A program made the position numbers and the translations under genes. From NCBI RefSeq assembly GCF_000424325.1, contig NZ_AUJR01000004.1:62001-126000 (forward strand): 64,000 nt of DNA, in the 5' to 3' direction. Under the pieces are notes generated by a model, which worked only from the letters and a program-made list of their open reading frames with translations, ran no database searches and was not told where the DNA came from. Origin of the DNA: [Clostridium] clostridioforme AGR2157. GTDB taxonomy: Bacteria > Bacillota > Clostridia > Lachnospirales > Lachnospiraceae. Within the stretch, counting starts at the first letter, position 1. Each line of letters starts with the position of its first letter. Shown here piece by piece: positions 31,749 to 42,874 of the stretch.

Positions 31749-31781
31749 GGGGAGAGTCGTTGCACGGCTCTCCCTCTTTTC
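31749..31781 (+). terminator. Intercistronic hairpin between ytfQ and ytfR
   Basis: GGGAGAGTCG pairs with CGGCTCTCCC around TTGCA, followed by TCTTTT. It probably lets only a fraction of transcripts reach the ATPase and permeases, so that binding protein is made in excess. Confidence 0.82.
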
Positions 31782-31856
31782 AAGCCTGAGACTGGGTGTG
31801 TTCTAGTAGCTGAGCCCTGGAAATGGGGCGTATAACGGTAGAAAGGCGGAAATCGC

Positions 31857-33367
<1,511 letters not shown>

Positions 33368-33371
<4 letters not shown>

Positions 33372-34423
33372 TGGGGAAACTTAAAAAGTTGACAGGTTAC
33401 AGGCTTTTTCTTTCGTTATCCTGTCTTATCATAGTACTGTTAATCAATCTGATTACCACGCCCACGTTTTTTAAGATTACCATTAATAACGGCGTCCTCT
33501 ACGGATATATCATCGACGTCATCAACCGTGCCAGCGAGCTGGTGGTGCTGGCCGTGGGCATGACCCTGGTGGTATCTGCCTCGGCGGGAACCGATATTTC
33601 CGTGGGCGCTGTCATGGCAGTGGCTGCGGCTGTGTGTACCAGGGTCCTGGCGGGCGGCGAGGTGTCGGTCAATGAGTATGCCAATCCCTACGTCCTGGCC
33701 GTGCTGGCAGCCCTGGCAGTGGCAGTGGTGTGCGGCGGCTTTAACGGCTTTCTGGTTGCAAAGCTTAAGATACAGCCCATGGTGGCGACCCTGATTCTGT
33801 TTACCGCGGGCAGGGGTATCTCCCAGCTGGTGACAAACGGACAGATCACATACATCCGTGTGGACGGATATAAGCTGCTGGGCAACAACATACCGGGAAT
33901 TCCCATTCCCACCCCTATCTTTGTAGCTGTAATCGTGGTGGCGCTCACCTATATTCTGCTGAAGAAAACAGCCATGGGCATGTACATCCAGTCCGTGGGC
34001 ATCAATGAGAGGGCATCCCGCCTGGTGGGCCTTAAATCCGTGAAAATCATCTGGATGGCCTACGCGTTCTGCGGACTGTGCGCAGGAATAGCAGGCCTGG
34101 TGGCATCCTCCCGTATCTACTCAGCAGACGCCAACAACATCGGTCTCAACATGGAGTTAGATGCCATTGCGGCAGTGGCCTTAGGCGGCAATTCCCTGGG
34201 CGGCGGCCGGTTCTCCCTGCTGGGCTCCGTAATCGGCGCATATACCATCCAGGCCCTGACCACCACCCTCTATGCCATGAGCGTGCCCGCGGACCAGATT
34301 CCGGTATATAAGGCCATCGTGGTTATACTGATTGTGGCCGTGCAGTCAGAGGAGCTTAATAAGTTCAGGAAACGTCTGGCATCCAGGCATTCATCCAAGA
34401 ACGTGGAAGGAGGAGTGGCATAA
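33368..34423 (+). CDS. ytfT: Sugar ABC transporter permease (YtfT type)
   Basis: A 351-aa membrane protein of the CUT2 permease family, about nine or ten spans. ELVVLAVGMTLVVSASAGTD and ISVGAVMAVAAA near the N-terminus are the conserved permease block; YIQSVGINERASRLVGLKSV is the cytoplasmic loop for the ATPase. Overlaps ytfR by four bases and abuts the second permease by one base (TAATG). Forms a heterodimer with YjfF. Confidence 0.92.
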
Positions 34424-35448
34424 TGAAAAACAGAAGCGAAAAGAAAAGGCTGGACGGCAACTCCTTCCTGCTGGCTGTGACCATTATATTATTCTTAGTG
34501 ATGTACATAGTAGGCATCATCATGTTTGGCGGAAGGGGATTTGCAAAGGTACAGAATTTCCTCAACCTGTTTATATCCAACGCGGGCCTGATTGTGGTGG
34601 CAACTGGCATGACCATTGTCATGATCACAGGCGGCATCGACATTTCCGTTGGTTCCGTGGTGGCCATGGTATGCATGATGCTGGCCTGGATGATGGAGAG
34701 GGGGAATATCGGTGCTTTTCCGGCCATCCTTATTGTGCTGGTGACCGGATGTATATTCGGCCTGGTACAGGGCTTTTTGGTGGCCTACCTTAAGATACAG
34801 CCCTTTATCGTAACCCTGGCGGGCATGTTCTTCGCGAGAGGCATGACCTCCATTATCAGCCAGGAGATGATCAGCATCACCAACAAGACATTTACCGGCA
34901 TTGCCACGTTCAAGATATACCTGCCCTTTGGCGGTTACCTGAATAAAAAGGGAGTCATGATCTATCCTTACGTATACCCCAGCGTTATCATCGCCCTCGT
35001 GGTTCTGGCTATTGTGTTCGTGGTGCTTAAGTATACCAAGTTCGGCCGTTCTATTTACGCCATTGGCGGAAATGAGCAGTCTGCCCTGCTGCTGGGTCTG
35101 AATGTGAGAAGAATCAAGCTTCAGGCCTATGTGCTGGACGGATTCCTGGCAGGACTGGGCGGCCTCCTGTTCTGCATGAACACATGCTCCGGTTTCGTGG
35201 AGCAGGCCAAGGGATTTGAGATGGACGCCATCGCATCCTCGGTTATCGGCGGAACCCTTCTGACAGGCGGCGTGGGAAATGTAATCGGAAGCCTCTTCGG
35301 AGTTTTGATTAAGGGTACCATCGAGTCCTTCATCACCTTCCAGGGCACCCTTTCCTCCTGGTGGGTGAGAATTACCATTGCGGCCCTTCTGTGCTTCTTC
35401 ATCGTGCTTCAGAGTCTGATTGCGGCCCTGAAGAGAAAGAACAAGTAG
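34423..35448 (+). CDS. yjfF: Sugar ABC transporter permease (YjfF type)
   Basis: A 341-aa CUT2 permease with GLIVVATGMTIVMITGGIDI and SVGSVVAMVCMM near the N-terminus, YAIGGNEQSALLLGLNVRRI as the ATPase-contact loop, and IASSVIGGTLLTGGVGNVIG near the C-terminus. Second channel subunit beside YtfT; the pair distinguishes the galactofuranose-type importer from ribose importers. Last gene of the operon; a strong terminator follows. Confidence 0.92.
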   Translation: MKNRSEKKRLDGNSFLLAVTIILFLVMYIVGIIMFGGRGFAKVQNFLNLFISNAGLIVVATGMTIVMITGGIDISVGSVVAMVCMMLAWMMERGNIGAFPAILIVLVTGCIFGLVQGFLVAYLKIQPFIVTLAGMFFARGMTSIISQEMISITNKTFTGIATFKIYLPFGGYLNKKGVMIYPYVYPSVIIALVVLAIVFVVLKYTKFGRSIYAIGGNEQSALLLGLNVRRIKLQAYVLDGFLAGLGGLLFCMNTCSGFVEQAKGFEMDAIASSVIGGTLLTGGVGNVIGSLFGVLIKGTIESFITFQGTLSSWWVRITIAALLCFFIVLQSLIAALKRKNK

Positions 35449-35535
35449 CGGCAGCATTAAAGCAGGAATTCCCGGGGGCTGCGGCAGCAGACAAAAAGTG
35501 AACAAAAAACAGATAGAAATTTAACAAATCATTGT

Positions 35536-35571
35536 GCCAGCAAGCAGGCCGTCGGCTTGCTGGCCTTTTTT
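35536..35571 (+). terminator. Terminator of the ytfQRT-yjfF operon
   Basis: GCCAGCAAGC pairs with GCTTGCTGGC around a ten-base loop and is followed by CTTTTTT. Confidence 0.93.
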
Positions 35572-35649
35572 GCGTTTGGAGTTGGGATGGAGATATTTAC
35601 ATGGGAAAAAAGAAACTTTTGGTGGAAAACAGGTAAAATGACGCAAAAG

Positions 35650-35661
35650 TTGTACGTACAA
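35650..35661. promoter_or_regulatory. AraR-type operator, upstream site
   Basis: A perfect 12-bp palindrome TTGTACGTACAA, identical to the core of the Bacillus AraR operator (ATTTGTACGTACAAAT). It ends 32 bases before the -35 box of the chvE promoter. The araR gene itself is 4 kb downstream. Confidence 0.82.
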
Positions 35662-35693
35662 GAACAAAAATATAAAAAAGTTATAAATACCCA

Positions 35694-35722
35694 TTGACAA
35701 ATATAGAACAAAAATATATAGT
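35694..35722 (+). promoter_or_regulatory. Promoter of the chvE-mmsAB operon
   Basis: TTGACA at 35694-35699 and TATAGT at 35717-35722 with an exact 17-base spacer. Confidence 0.82.
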
Positions 35723-35876
35723 GTATTTAAAGAAAAACGTAAGAAAAATTGACGAAACGCACAACATGAATTGGGAGAAACCTATAAAAATACTAATTAA
35801 TCCAAAAAAGCCGGATGGAAAAGGACAAGGGTTAGCTGAATTAACGAAAGTACAAGCTTGTGAATATGTACACAAG

Positions 35877-35890
35877 TTGTATGTATAAAT
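35877..35890. promoter_or_regulatory. AraR-type operator, downstream site
   Basis: TTGTATGTATAAAT differs from TTGTACGTACAAAT at two positions. Together with the site at 35650 it brackets the promoter (about 225 bp apart), the arrangement that lets AraR loop DNA in Bacillus. A weaker half-site (ATATGTACACAAGT) immediately precedes it. Confidence 0.6.
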
Positions 35891-35910
35891 TATACCATGG
35901 GAGGTAACAT

Positions 35911-37095
35911 ATGAAACGAAAAATTTTAAGCATGATTCTGGGGACGGCAATCGCAGCTTCGCTGTTAACAGGATGCGGCGGCTCACAGCAGGCAGCGGCA
36001 ACCACAGCGGCAGCAGCAGGGGACGCCACGGCAGCGGCGGCAGATTCCGCCACATCAGCTGACGCAGCTGCAGAGGCAGCCAAGGCAGCAACCGGGGAAG
36101 GCAAGAAGGTAGGCGTGGCCATGCCCACACAGTCATCCGAGCGCTGGATCAACGACGGCGCCAACATGAAGAAGCAGCTGGAAGCACTTGGATATGAAGT
36201 GGACCTTCAGTATGCAGAGGATGATGTGCAGATGCAGGTTTCCCAGATTGAGAACATGATTGCATCCGGCGTTAACTGTCTGGTAATCGCATCCATCGAC
36301 TCCTCCGCGCTTGTAAACGCAGAGGAGCAGGCTAAGAACGCAGGCATCCCCATCATCGCTTATGACCGTCTTCTGATGGATACCGACGCAGTTTCCTACT
36401 ATGCAACCTTTGACAATAAGGGAGTTGGTACTGCAATCGGCAACTACATAAAGGAAGCAAAGGACTTAGACGCAGCCAAGGCAGCAGGCGAGTCCTACAC
36501 CATCGAGTTCTTCATGGGCTCACCTGATGACAACAACGCGCTGTTCCTGTACAACGGACTGATGGAAGTCCTTCAGCCATACCTGGATGACGGAACACTG
36601 GTCTGCAAGTCCGGACGTACCTCCTTTGAGGATACATGTATCCTGAGATGGTCCCAGGAAACAGCACAGCAGAACTGCGAGAACTATCTGACCGGCTTCT
36701 ATGCCGACGAGAAGTTAGACATCTGCGCAAGCGCGTTTGACGGTTTCGCATACGGCTGTAAGGCAGCTCTGGAAGGCGCCGGCTACAGGGTTGGCGAGGA
36801 CTGGCCTCTGATTACAGGACAGGATGCAGAGCTGATGGCAGTTAAGAACATCATCTCCGGTTACCAGACATCAACCATTTACAAGGATACACGTCTCCTG
36901 GCTGAGAAGTGCGTAACCATGGTACAGGCTGTTCTGGAAGGCGCAGAGCCGGAAATCAACGATACCGAACAGTACAACAACGGCAAGATCGTGGTTCCTG
37001 CTTACCTGTGCACACCGATAGCAGTAGACAAGGACAATTATAAGGAAATTATCGTAGACGGCGGCTACTACACAGAGGAGCAGCTGGCACAGTAA
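35911..37095 (+). CDS. chvE: Multiple-monosaccharide ABC transporter substrate-binding lipoprotein
   Basis: A 394-aa lipoprotein with lipobox SLLTGC (Cys22) and an Ala/Thr-rich linker to about residue 65. The mature part follows the ChvE/XylF pattern: VGVAMPTQSSERWINDGANM, YAEDDVQMQVSQIENMIASG, PIIAYDRLLMDTDAVSYYAT and WPLITGQDAELMAVKNII. ChvE-type proteins bind arabinose, xylose, galactose or glucose; the araR and araBAD neighbours point to L-arabinose. Controlled by AraR boxes around its promoter. A hairpin after the stop separates it from the ATPase. Confidence 0.9.
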   Translation: MKRKILSMILGTAIAASLLTGCGGSQQAAATTAAAAGDATAAAADSATSADAAAEAAKAATGEGKKVGVAMPTQSSERWINDGANMKKQLEALGYEVDLQYAEDDVQMQVSQIENMIASGVNCLVIASIDSSALVNAEEQAKNAGIPIIAYDRLLMDTDAVSYYATFDNKGVGTAIGNYIKEAKDLDAAKAAGESYTIEFFMGSPDDNNALFLYNGLMEVLQPYLDDGTLVCKSGRTSFEDTCILRWSQETAQQNCENYLTGFYADEKLDICASAFDGFAYGCKAALEGAGYRVGEDWPLITGQDAELMAVKNIISGYQTSTIYKDTRLLAEKCVTMVQAVLEGAEPEINDTEQYNNGKIVVPAYLCTPIAVDKDNYKEIIVDGGYYTEEQLAQ

Positions 37096-37102
37096 AGATG
37101 AT

Positions 37103-37145
37103 TCGGGCGGCGGCATAGGTGCCGCCGCCCGATTGCGCTTTTTAC
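37103..37145 (+). terminator. Intercistronic hairpin between chvE and mmsA
   Basis: TCGGGCGGCGGCA and TGCCGCCGCCCGA form a perfect 13-bp stem with loop TAGG. A T run (CTTTTT) begins only seven bases later, so partial termination or mRNA protection of the chvE message is expected. Confidence 0.8.
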
Positions 37146-37176
37146 AGAGTATCTTTCAAGAAAAGGAGTTGAAAAG

Positions 37177-38724
37177 ATGTCCGAATATATTTTGGAGATG
37201 AACCACATCACGAAGGAATTCTCAGGCGTGAAGGCCTTGGACGATGTCAATATCAAGGTGAAACGCGGAGAGATCCATGCGCTGTGCGGTGAGAACGGGG
37301 CTGGAAAGTCTACCCTGATGAATGTGCTGTCCGGCGTTTACCCCTTTGGTTCATACAGCGGGGATATCGTGTATAACGGCAATGTGTGTCAGTTCCACAG
37401 CATCAAGCAGTCTGAGGCCAAGGGCATTGTTATCATCCACCAGGAGCTGGCCTTAAGCCCGTACATGTCGGTGGCTGAGAACGTGTTTCTGGGAAACGAG
37501 CAGAAGGCAGCCAAGGGTATCATTGACTGGACCCTTACCCATAAGAAGGCCCAGGAGATGCTTGAAAAGGTTGGCCTGGGAGGCGAGAACCTGAACGCGC
37601 CCATCAGCAGCCTGGGCGTGGGAAAACAGCAGCTGATAGAGATTGCCAAGGCCATGGCCAAGAAGGTGGAGCTGCTGATTCTGGATGAGCCCACAGCCGC
37701 GCTCAACGACGAGGAGAGCCGCCGGCTTCTGGACATCATGCTGGACCTTAAGTCCCATGGAATCACCAGCATCATTATCTCCCATAAGTTGAACGAAATC
37801 AGTTACGTGGCGGATTCCATTACGGTTATCCGGGATGGAAAGACCATTGAGACACTGGAGAAGGGCAGAGATGAATTTACGGAAGACCGCATCATCAAAG
37901 GCATGGTGGGCCGCGAGCTGACCAACCGTTACCCGGAACGGCACTGTGAAATTGGTGATACGATTTTCGAGATAAAGGACTGGAATGTGTACCATCCCGA
38001 CGACGCCCAGAGACAAATCATCAAGGACGTTTCTCTTCATGTGCGCAAAGGCGAGGTAGTGGGTCTGGCAGGACTTATGGGCGCGGGGCGGACCGAGCTG
38101 GCCATGAGCATATTCGGCAGGTCCTACGGACAGAAAATCAGCGGCGCCATTAAGATAAACGGCAGGGAAGTACATATAAAGGACGTTAAGGACGCCATCA
38201 ACAACAAGCTGGCATACGTGTCCGAGGACAGGAAGAACTACGGACTTGTGCTTATTAAGGATATCAAGTGGAACATGACCCTGTCCGCCATGAGGAATTT
38301 TTTTTCCAAGAACGGCGTTCTCAATGAAAATGATGAGATTCTGGCTGCGGAGGATTACAAGAAGAAAATTAACATCAAGTCTAATTCCATTAACCAGACC
38401 GTGGGCTCCTTATCGGGCGGCAACCAGCAGAAGGTGGTTCTTGCCAAGTGGATGCTGACACAGCCGGATGTGCTGATTCTGGATGAGCCTACCAGGGGTA
38501 TCGACGTAGGCGCCAAGTATGAGATTTACTGCGTCATCAATGAACTGGCAAAGTCAGGCAAGGCGGTAATCGTCATCTCCTCTGAGATGCAGGAGGTAAT
38601 CGGTACCTGTGACCGTGTATACGTGATCAACGAAGGACGGATTGCAGGAGAACTGACCAAGGAAGAGGTAACCCAGGAACGAATCATGAAATGTATTATG
38701 GCGGATAATGGAAAGGAAGCGTAG
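37177..38724 (+). CDS. mmsA: Multiple-monosaccharide ABC transporter ATP-binding protein
   Basis: A 515-aa tandem ABC ATPase. N-terminal Walker [21 protein letters not shown] and Walker [15 protein letters not shown]-terminal half with [20 protein letters not shown], signature [14 protein letters not shown] and [12 protein letters not shown]. The insertion [13 protein letters not shown] after the first Walker A is typical of the XylG/GguA/MmsA group and separates it from YtfR. AAGGAG lies ten bases before the ATG; the permease starts two bases after the stop. Confidence 0.93.
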   Translation: MSEYILEMNHITKEFSGVKALDDVNIKVKRGEIHALCGENGAGKSTLMNVLSGVYPFGSYSGDIVYNGNVCQFHSIKQSEAKGIVIIHQELALSPYMSVAENVFLGNEQKAAKGIIDWTLTHKKAQEMLEKVGLGGENLNAPISSLGVGKQQLIEIAKAMAKKVELLILDEPTAALNDEESRRLLDIMLDLKSHGITSIIISHKLNEISYVADSITVIRDGKTIETLEKGRDEFTEDRIIKGMVGRELTNRYPERHCEIGDTIFEIKDWNVYHPDDAQRQIIKDVSLHVRKGEVVGLAGLMGAGRTELAMSIFGRSYGQKISGAIKINGREVHIKDVKDAINNKLAYVSEDRKNYGLVLIKDIKWNMTLSAMRNFFSKNGVLNENDEILAAEDYKKKINIKSNSINQTVGSLSGGNQQKVVLAKWMLTQPDVLILDEPTRGIDVGAKYEIYCVINELAKSGKAVIVISSEMQEVIGTCDRVYVINEGRIAGELTKEEVTQERIMKCIMADNGKEA

Positions 38725-38726
38725 AG

Positions 38727-39896
38727 ATGGATAAGAAGAAAACAGTTAATATTGATATGAAGCAGTATGGCATGGTACTTGCTTTAATCGCGGTGTTCTT
38801 GATTTTCGCAGTCATGACCGGCGGAAAGAATATGTCGCCGGCCAACATCAACAACCTGATCATGCAGAACGGATATGTGGTTATCCTGGCAGTCGGTATG
38901 CTGTTATGCTGTCTGACCGGCAACATCGACCTGGGCGTCGGCTCTATCGTGGCCCTGTGCGGTGCAACCGCAGGTATCCTGATGATTGACTACCACACCA
39001 ATATGTGGGTTGCCATCCTGGCTGCCCTGGCAGTAGGCGCCCTGGCCGGCATGTTCGTAGGTTTGTTCGTATCCAAGCTGAGCATCCCGCCCTTCATCGT
39101 GACCCTGGCAACCATGCTTATGGGACGCGGACTTACATACACCCTGTTAAAGGCGCAGACAAAGGGCCCCCTTCCCGCCAATTATACTTACATCGGCGCA
39201 GGCTTCCTGCCAACCATGAAGATTCCCTTTGGAAACGGCACCCTGGACGTGGTTTCCGTTATTGTGGCAGGCATTGCCACTGTGCTGGTGGTCATGGCAG
39301 AGCTTAAGAGCATCAACATCAAGAAGAAATATGGTTTCCCAACCAACCCATTGTGGCAGGTCATTGTAAAGGAAGCCGTCATACTGATGATTGTATGGTT
39401 CTTCTTCTACAAACTGTCACGCTACAACGGCATCCCCTTTGTATTGGTTATCATGGGCGCCCTGGTGGGCCTGTATCATTTCATCACCAGCAAAACCGTT
39501 GCCGGACGTCAGATATACGCCCTGGGCGGCAATGCCAAGGCAGCAAAGCTTTCAGGTATCAATACTGAGAAAGTGTTTTTCTGGGTATACACCAACATGG
39601 GTATCTTAAGTGCCATTGCAGGTATCGTGCTTTCCGCCCGTAATGCATCCGCAACCCCCAAGGCCGGAGACGGTTTTGAGATGGATGCAATCGCCTCCTG
39701 CTACATCGGCGGCGCGGCTACCAGCGGCGGTATCGGAACCATCATCGGAGCCGTAGTAGGTGCTTTCATCATGGGTATCCTGAACAATGGCATGTCCCTC
39801 TACGGATGGTCCACCGATATCCAGAAAATCGTAAAAGGCGCTGTACTTTTAGGCGCAGTTACGGTAGACTTATTATCAAAGAGGAAAAAAGGATAG
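38727..39896 (+). CDS. mmsB: Multiple-monosaccharide ABC transporter permease
   Basis: A 389-aa membrane protein of the XylH/GguB/MmsB permease family, longer than YtfT because of an inserted segment near residues 190-225 (KSINIKKKYGFPTNPLWQ, then two extra hydrophobic stretches). Conserved blocks are VILAVGMLLCCLTGNIDLGV and YALGGNAKAAKLSGINTEKV. It is the only permease of this importer, hence probably a homodimer. It is followed nine bases later by araR. Confidence 0.93.
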   Translation: MDKKKTVNIDMKQYGMVLALIAVFLIFAVMTGGKNMSPANINNLIMQNGYVVILAVGMLLCCLTGNIDLGVGSIVALCGATAGILMIDYHTNMWVAILAALAVGALAGMFVGLFVSKLSIPPFIVTLATMLMGRGLTYTLLKAQTKGPLPANYTYIGAGFLPTMKIPFGNGTLDVVSVIVAGIATVLVVMAELKSINIKKKYGFPTNPLWQVIVKEAVILMIVWFFFYKLSRYNGIPFVLVIMGALVGLYHFITSKTVAGRQIYALGGNAKAAKLSGINTEKVFFWVYTNMGILSAIAGIVLSARNASATPKAGDGFEMDAIASCYIGGAATSGGIGTIIGAVVGAFIMGILNNGMSLYGWSTDIQKIVKGAVLLGAVTVDLLSKRKKG

Positions 39897-39905
39897 GTTT
39901 TGATT

Positions 39906-41012
39906 ATGAGTACACAGGAGCTGAAATATAAAGCAGTCTATAACTGGGTGTTGGACAACATTAACAGCGGGGCTTTGAAGGTGGGCGAAAAGCTGCCTTC
40001 GGAGAATGAACTCAGCGAGCGTTTCGGGCTGAGCCGCCAGACGGTGCGCCATGCCGTGGATATCCTGGAGCAGCAGAAGCTGGTCCTGAGGGTGCGGGGA
40101 AGCGGTACTTATGTGGGCGGCAACGGCAAGACGGAGCGCCAGGAACGGTACATGAACATTGCTGTAATCAGTACCTATGTGGACAGCTATATTTTCCCTC
40201 CTGTGGTGAGAGGAATCGAGAGGGTTCTCTCGAGAAAAGGCTACACCACCCAGATTGCCTTTACCGGCAACCGGGTGAGCAGGGAACAGGACATATTGAA
40301 TAATCTTATCGACAAAGACATCATAGACGGACTGATTGTGGAGCCGGCCAAAAGCGCCCTCCCCAATCCCAACCTGCATTACTACCAGGAGCTTAAGGAA
40401 CGGGGAATCCCGATTCTGTTTTTCAACAGCCGGTATCCGGATCTGGAGCTGCCCTGCGTGTCCATGAACGACGAGCAGGTGGGCAAGAAGGCAGTGGAAT
40501 ATCTGATTAAGAACGGCCACAGGAACATCGGAGGCGTGTTCAAAAGCGACGACGGACAGGGGCATTTGAGGTACAAGGGGTTCCTGTCAGGCATGCTGGA
40601 GGCGGGAATCAAGGTAAAGGATGCCAATGTGGTATGGCTGGACACGGAAGACTTCCTGGACCTGGACCAGTGGTCGGATTATCTGTTCCACAGGCTGGAA
40701 AGCTGTACGGGAGTGGTGTGCTACAACGATGAGGTGGCATATGTGCTGTCAGGTCTCTGCGAGAAGCGGGGCATTGCCATCCCGGACCAGCTGTCTATAG
40801 TCAGCATTGACAACTCAGACCTGGCAACCCTGGCCGGCGTAAAGCTTACCTCCTTCCCCCACCCCATGGAGGCGCTGGGCAGGAAAGCGGCAGAGAACAT
40901 GATAAGTATGATTGAGAATCCCTATTTTGACGGTAATTATCTGTTTGATTCGGATATCATTGAGCGGGATTCGGTAAAGGTCCTGAAACAGCCGCGTAAG
41001 GAGGAAATGTAA
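39906..41012 (+). CDS. araR: Arabinose-responsive repressor AraR
   Basis: A 368-aa chimera with an N-terminal GntR-type winged helix (KLPSENELSERFGLSRQTVR, residues about 28-48) and a C-terminal LacI/periplasmic-binding-like effector domain (IAVISTYVDSYIFPPVVRGI, then GLIVEPAKSALPNP, NGHRNIGGVFKSDDGQGHLR). This is the AraR architecture. It should bind L-arabinose and release the operators near chvE. Start taken as ATG 39906; a TTG six bases earlier is possible. It lies between transporter and catabolic genes and its stop overlaps the next start (TAATG). Confidence 0.92.
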   Translation: MSTQELKYKAVYNWVLDNINSGALKVGEKLPSENELSERFGLSRQTVRHAVDILEQQKLVLRVRGSGTYVGGNGKTERQERYMNIAVISTYVDSYIFPPVVRGIERVLSRKGYTTQIAFTGNRVSREQDILNNLIDKDIIDGLIVEPAKSALPNPNLHYYQELKERGIPILFFNSRYPDLELPCVSMNDEQVGKKAVEYLIKNGHRNIGGVFKSDDGQGHLRYKGFLSGMLEAGIKVKDANVVWLDTEDFLDLDQWSDYLFHRLESCTGVVCYNDEVAYVLSGLCEKRGIAIPDQLSIVSIDNSDLATLAGVKLTSFPHPMEALGRKAAENMISMIENPYFDGNYLFDSDIIERDSVKVLKQPRKEEM

Positions 41013-41308
41013 TGGGTGCAAAAATGGGTGCAAAGAAAGAAGAAAGTGCCGCGAAACCAACTCAGATAACCGTGATGCTGCGTTTGGCGGCAGGAGGCTA
41101 TCTTGTATACCTGGCCTTTGGCCTGCTGCAGGAGTATTTAAAACCTGCCGGCGGAGGCAAGATGGTACAGCTTGGCTGTGCAGTTCTTTTTGGCGCCATA
41201 GGTGCATTTCTGGCCGGCTGGTCCCTTAAGAAATTTATAAAAGGCGAATATGTTAAGTATGGCGAGATTCCGGATGATGAGGAAGATGATCAGACGGAGG
41301 ATATTTAA
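41012..41308 (+). CDS. 98-aa two-span membrane protein between araR and araA
   Basis: A small protein with a repeated start (MGAKMGAKKEESAAK), two membrane spans (LRLAAGGYLVYLAFGLLQEY and VQLGCAVLFGAIGAFLAGWS) and an acidic tail (DDEEDDQTEDI). The starts at 41012 and 41024 (GTGCAAAAATGGGTGCAAAG) duplicate each other. It overlaps the araR stop by one base, so it is coupled to araR translation. No function known. Its fixed place inside the arabinose operon suggests a minor transport or regulatory role; could also be a general small membrane protein. Confidence 0.7.
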   Translation: MGAKMGAKKEESAAKPTQITVMLRLAAGGYLVYLAFGLLQEYLKPAGGGKMVQLGCAVLFGAIGAFLAGWSLKKFIKGEYVKYGEIPDDEEDDQTEDI

Positions 41309-41349
41309 CCGGCAATTGCTTTAACTGACATTCAAGGAGGATGAGAGAT

Positions 41350-42846
41350 ATGATAGCAGTAAAGAATTATAAGTTCTGGTTCTGTACAGGTTCACAGGAT
41401 CTCTATGGAGATGAGTGCCTGGCGCATGTGGCGGAGCATTCGGGAATCATTGTGGACAGTCTTAATAAATCAGGCATCCTGCCCTATGAGGTGGTGTTAA
41501 AGCCCACACTGATTACCAATGAGCTGATCCGCAGGACGTTCAACGAAGCAAATGCGGATGAGGAGTGCGCGGGCGTCATCACCTGGATGCATACATTTTC
41601 ACCGGCCAAGTCCTGGATTCTGGGACTGCAGGAATACAGAAAGCCCCTGATGCATTTTCATACACAGTTCAACCAGGAAATTCCCTATGATACCATTGAC
41701 ATGGATTTCATGAATGAGAACCAGTCCGCTCACGGAGACAGGGAATACGGCCACATGGTAACCCGCATGGGCATTGAGAGAAAGGTTATTGTGGGCCACT
41801 GGAGCGATGAGAAGGTGGTGGGCCGCGTAGCAGCCTGGATGCGCACCGCGGTAGGCATTATGGAGAGCAGCCATGTAAGGGTGGCAAGATTTGCGGACAA
41901 CATGAGGAATGTGGCTGTCACCGAAGGCGACAAGGTGGAGGCCCAGATGAAGTTTGGCTGGGAAGTGGACGCTTACCCGGTCAATAAGCTGGCCGAGTAT
42001 GTGAAGGCTGTGCCAAAGGGAGATATCACGGCCCTGGTGGACGAGTATTACAGCAAGTACACCATCCTGCCGGAGGGCAGGGATCCGGAGGAATTTAAGC
42101 GCCATGTGGCGGTACAGGCCCAGATTGAGGCTGGCCTTGAGAAGTTCCTGCTGGAGAAGGATTACCACGCCATCGTAACCCACTTTGGGGATTTGGGAGA
42201 GCTGCAGCAGCTTCCGGGCCTGGCTATCCAGCGTCTCATGGAAAAGGGATACGGATTCGGCGCAGAGGGCGACTGGAAGACGGCTGCCATGGTCAGACTG
42301 ATGAAGATTATGACCCAGGGCATGAAGGACGCCAAGGGAACCTCTTTCATGGAAGATTATACATACAACCTAGTGCCCGGCAAGGAAGGAATCCTGGAAG
42401 CCCATATGCTGGAGGTGTGCCCCACCATTGCAGACGGAGAAATCAGCATCAAGGCCTGCCCGCTGTCCATGGGTGACAGGGAGGACCCGGCCAGACTTGT
42501 ATTTACATCCAAGACAGGCCACGGAATCGCCACATCCTTAGTGGATCTTGGCACAAGGTTCCGCCTGATTATCAACGATGTGGAGTGCAAAAAAACAGAA
42601 AAGCCAATGCCCAAGCTTCCGGTGGCAACCGCATTCTGGACGCCGGAGCCCAACCTGGCAACCGGGGCCGAAAGCTGGATTCTGGCAGGAGGCGCCCACC
42701 ATACCGCATTCTCCTATGACCTGACGGCAGAGCAGATGGGAGACTGGGCAGATGCCATGGGCATTGAAACGGTCTATATTGACAAGGATACCACCATCCG
42801 CGGGCTTAAGAATGAGCTCCGCTGGAATGCGGCAGCTTACAGGTAG
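41350..42846 (+). CDS. araA: L-arabinose isomerase
   Basis: A 498-aa isomerase beginning [20 protein letters not shown], the standard AraA N-terminus; AAGGAGG is nine bases before ATG 41350, so an upstream in-frame ATG (41341) is rejected. Conserved blocks [37 protein letters not shown] and [17 protein letters not shown] (metal-site His pair) are present. It converts L-arabinose to L-ribulose in the cytoplasm using Mn2+. Full length for the family. Confidence 0.97.
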   Translation: MIAVKNYKFWFCTGSQDLYGDECLAHVAEHSGIIVDSLNKSGILPYEVVLKPTLITNELIRRTFNEANADEECAGVITWMHTFSPAKSWILGLQEYRKPLMHFHTQFNQEIPYDTIDMDFMNENQSAHGDREYGHMVTRMGIERKVIVGHWSDEKVVGRVAAWMRTAVGIMESSHVRVARFADNMRNVAVTEGDKVEAQMKFGWEVDAYPVNKLAEYVKAVPKGDITALVDEYYSKYTILPEGRDPEEFKRHVAVQAQIEAGLEKFLLEKDYHAIVTHFGDLGELQQLPGLAIQRLMEKGYGFGAEGDWKTAAMVRLMKIMTQGMKDAKGTSFMEDYTYNLVPGKEGILEAHMLEVCPTIADGEISIKACPLSMGDREDPARLVFTSKTGHGIATSLVDLGTRFRLIINDVECKKTEKPMPKLPVATAFWTPEPNLATGAESWILAGGAHHTAFSYDLTAEQMGDWADAMGIETVYIDKDTTIRGLKNELRWNAAAYR

Positions 42847-42874
42847 CCTTAATAAGCAAGTGGAGGGGCAATTC

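Larger units (their letters stand above)
35572..35910 (+). other. Regulatory leader upstream of chvE
   Basis: A 340-bp AT-rich region with an AraR-type palindrome (35650), a sigma-A promoter (35694-35722), then a leader of about 180 bases ending in further AraR-like boxes near 35860-35890. Inside the leader a 40-codon frame with ATG at 35766 is open to 35888 but has no ribosome site. Confidence 0.6.

Noticed and set aside
35694-35888. 64-codon frame starting TTG upstream of chvE
   Set aside because: Its start codon is the -35 box TTGACA of a well-formed promoter. Only the shorter internal ATG frame was kept, as a weak finding.
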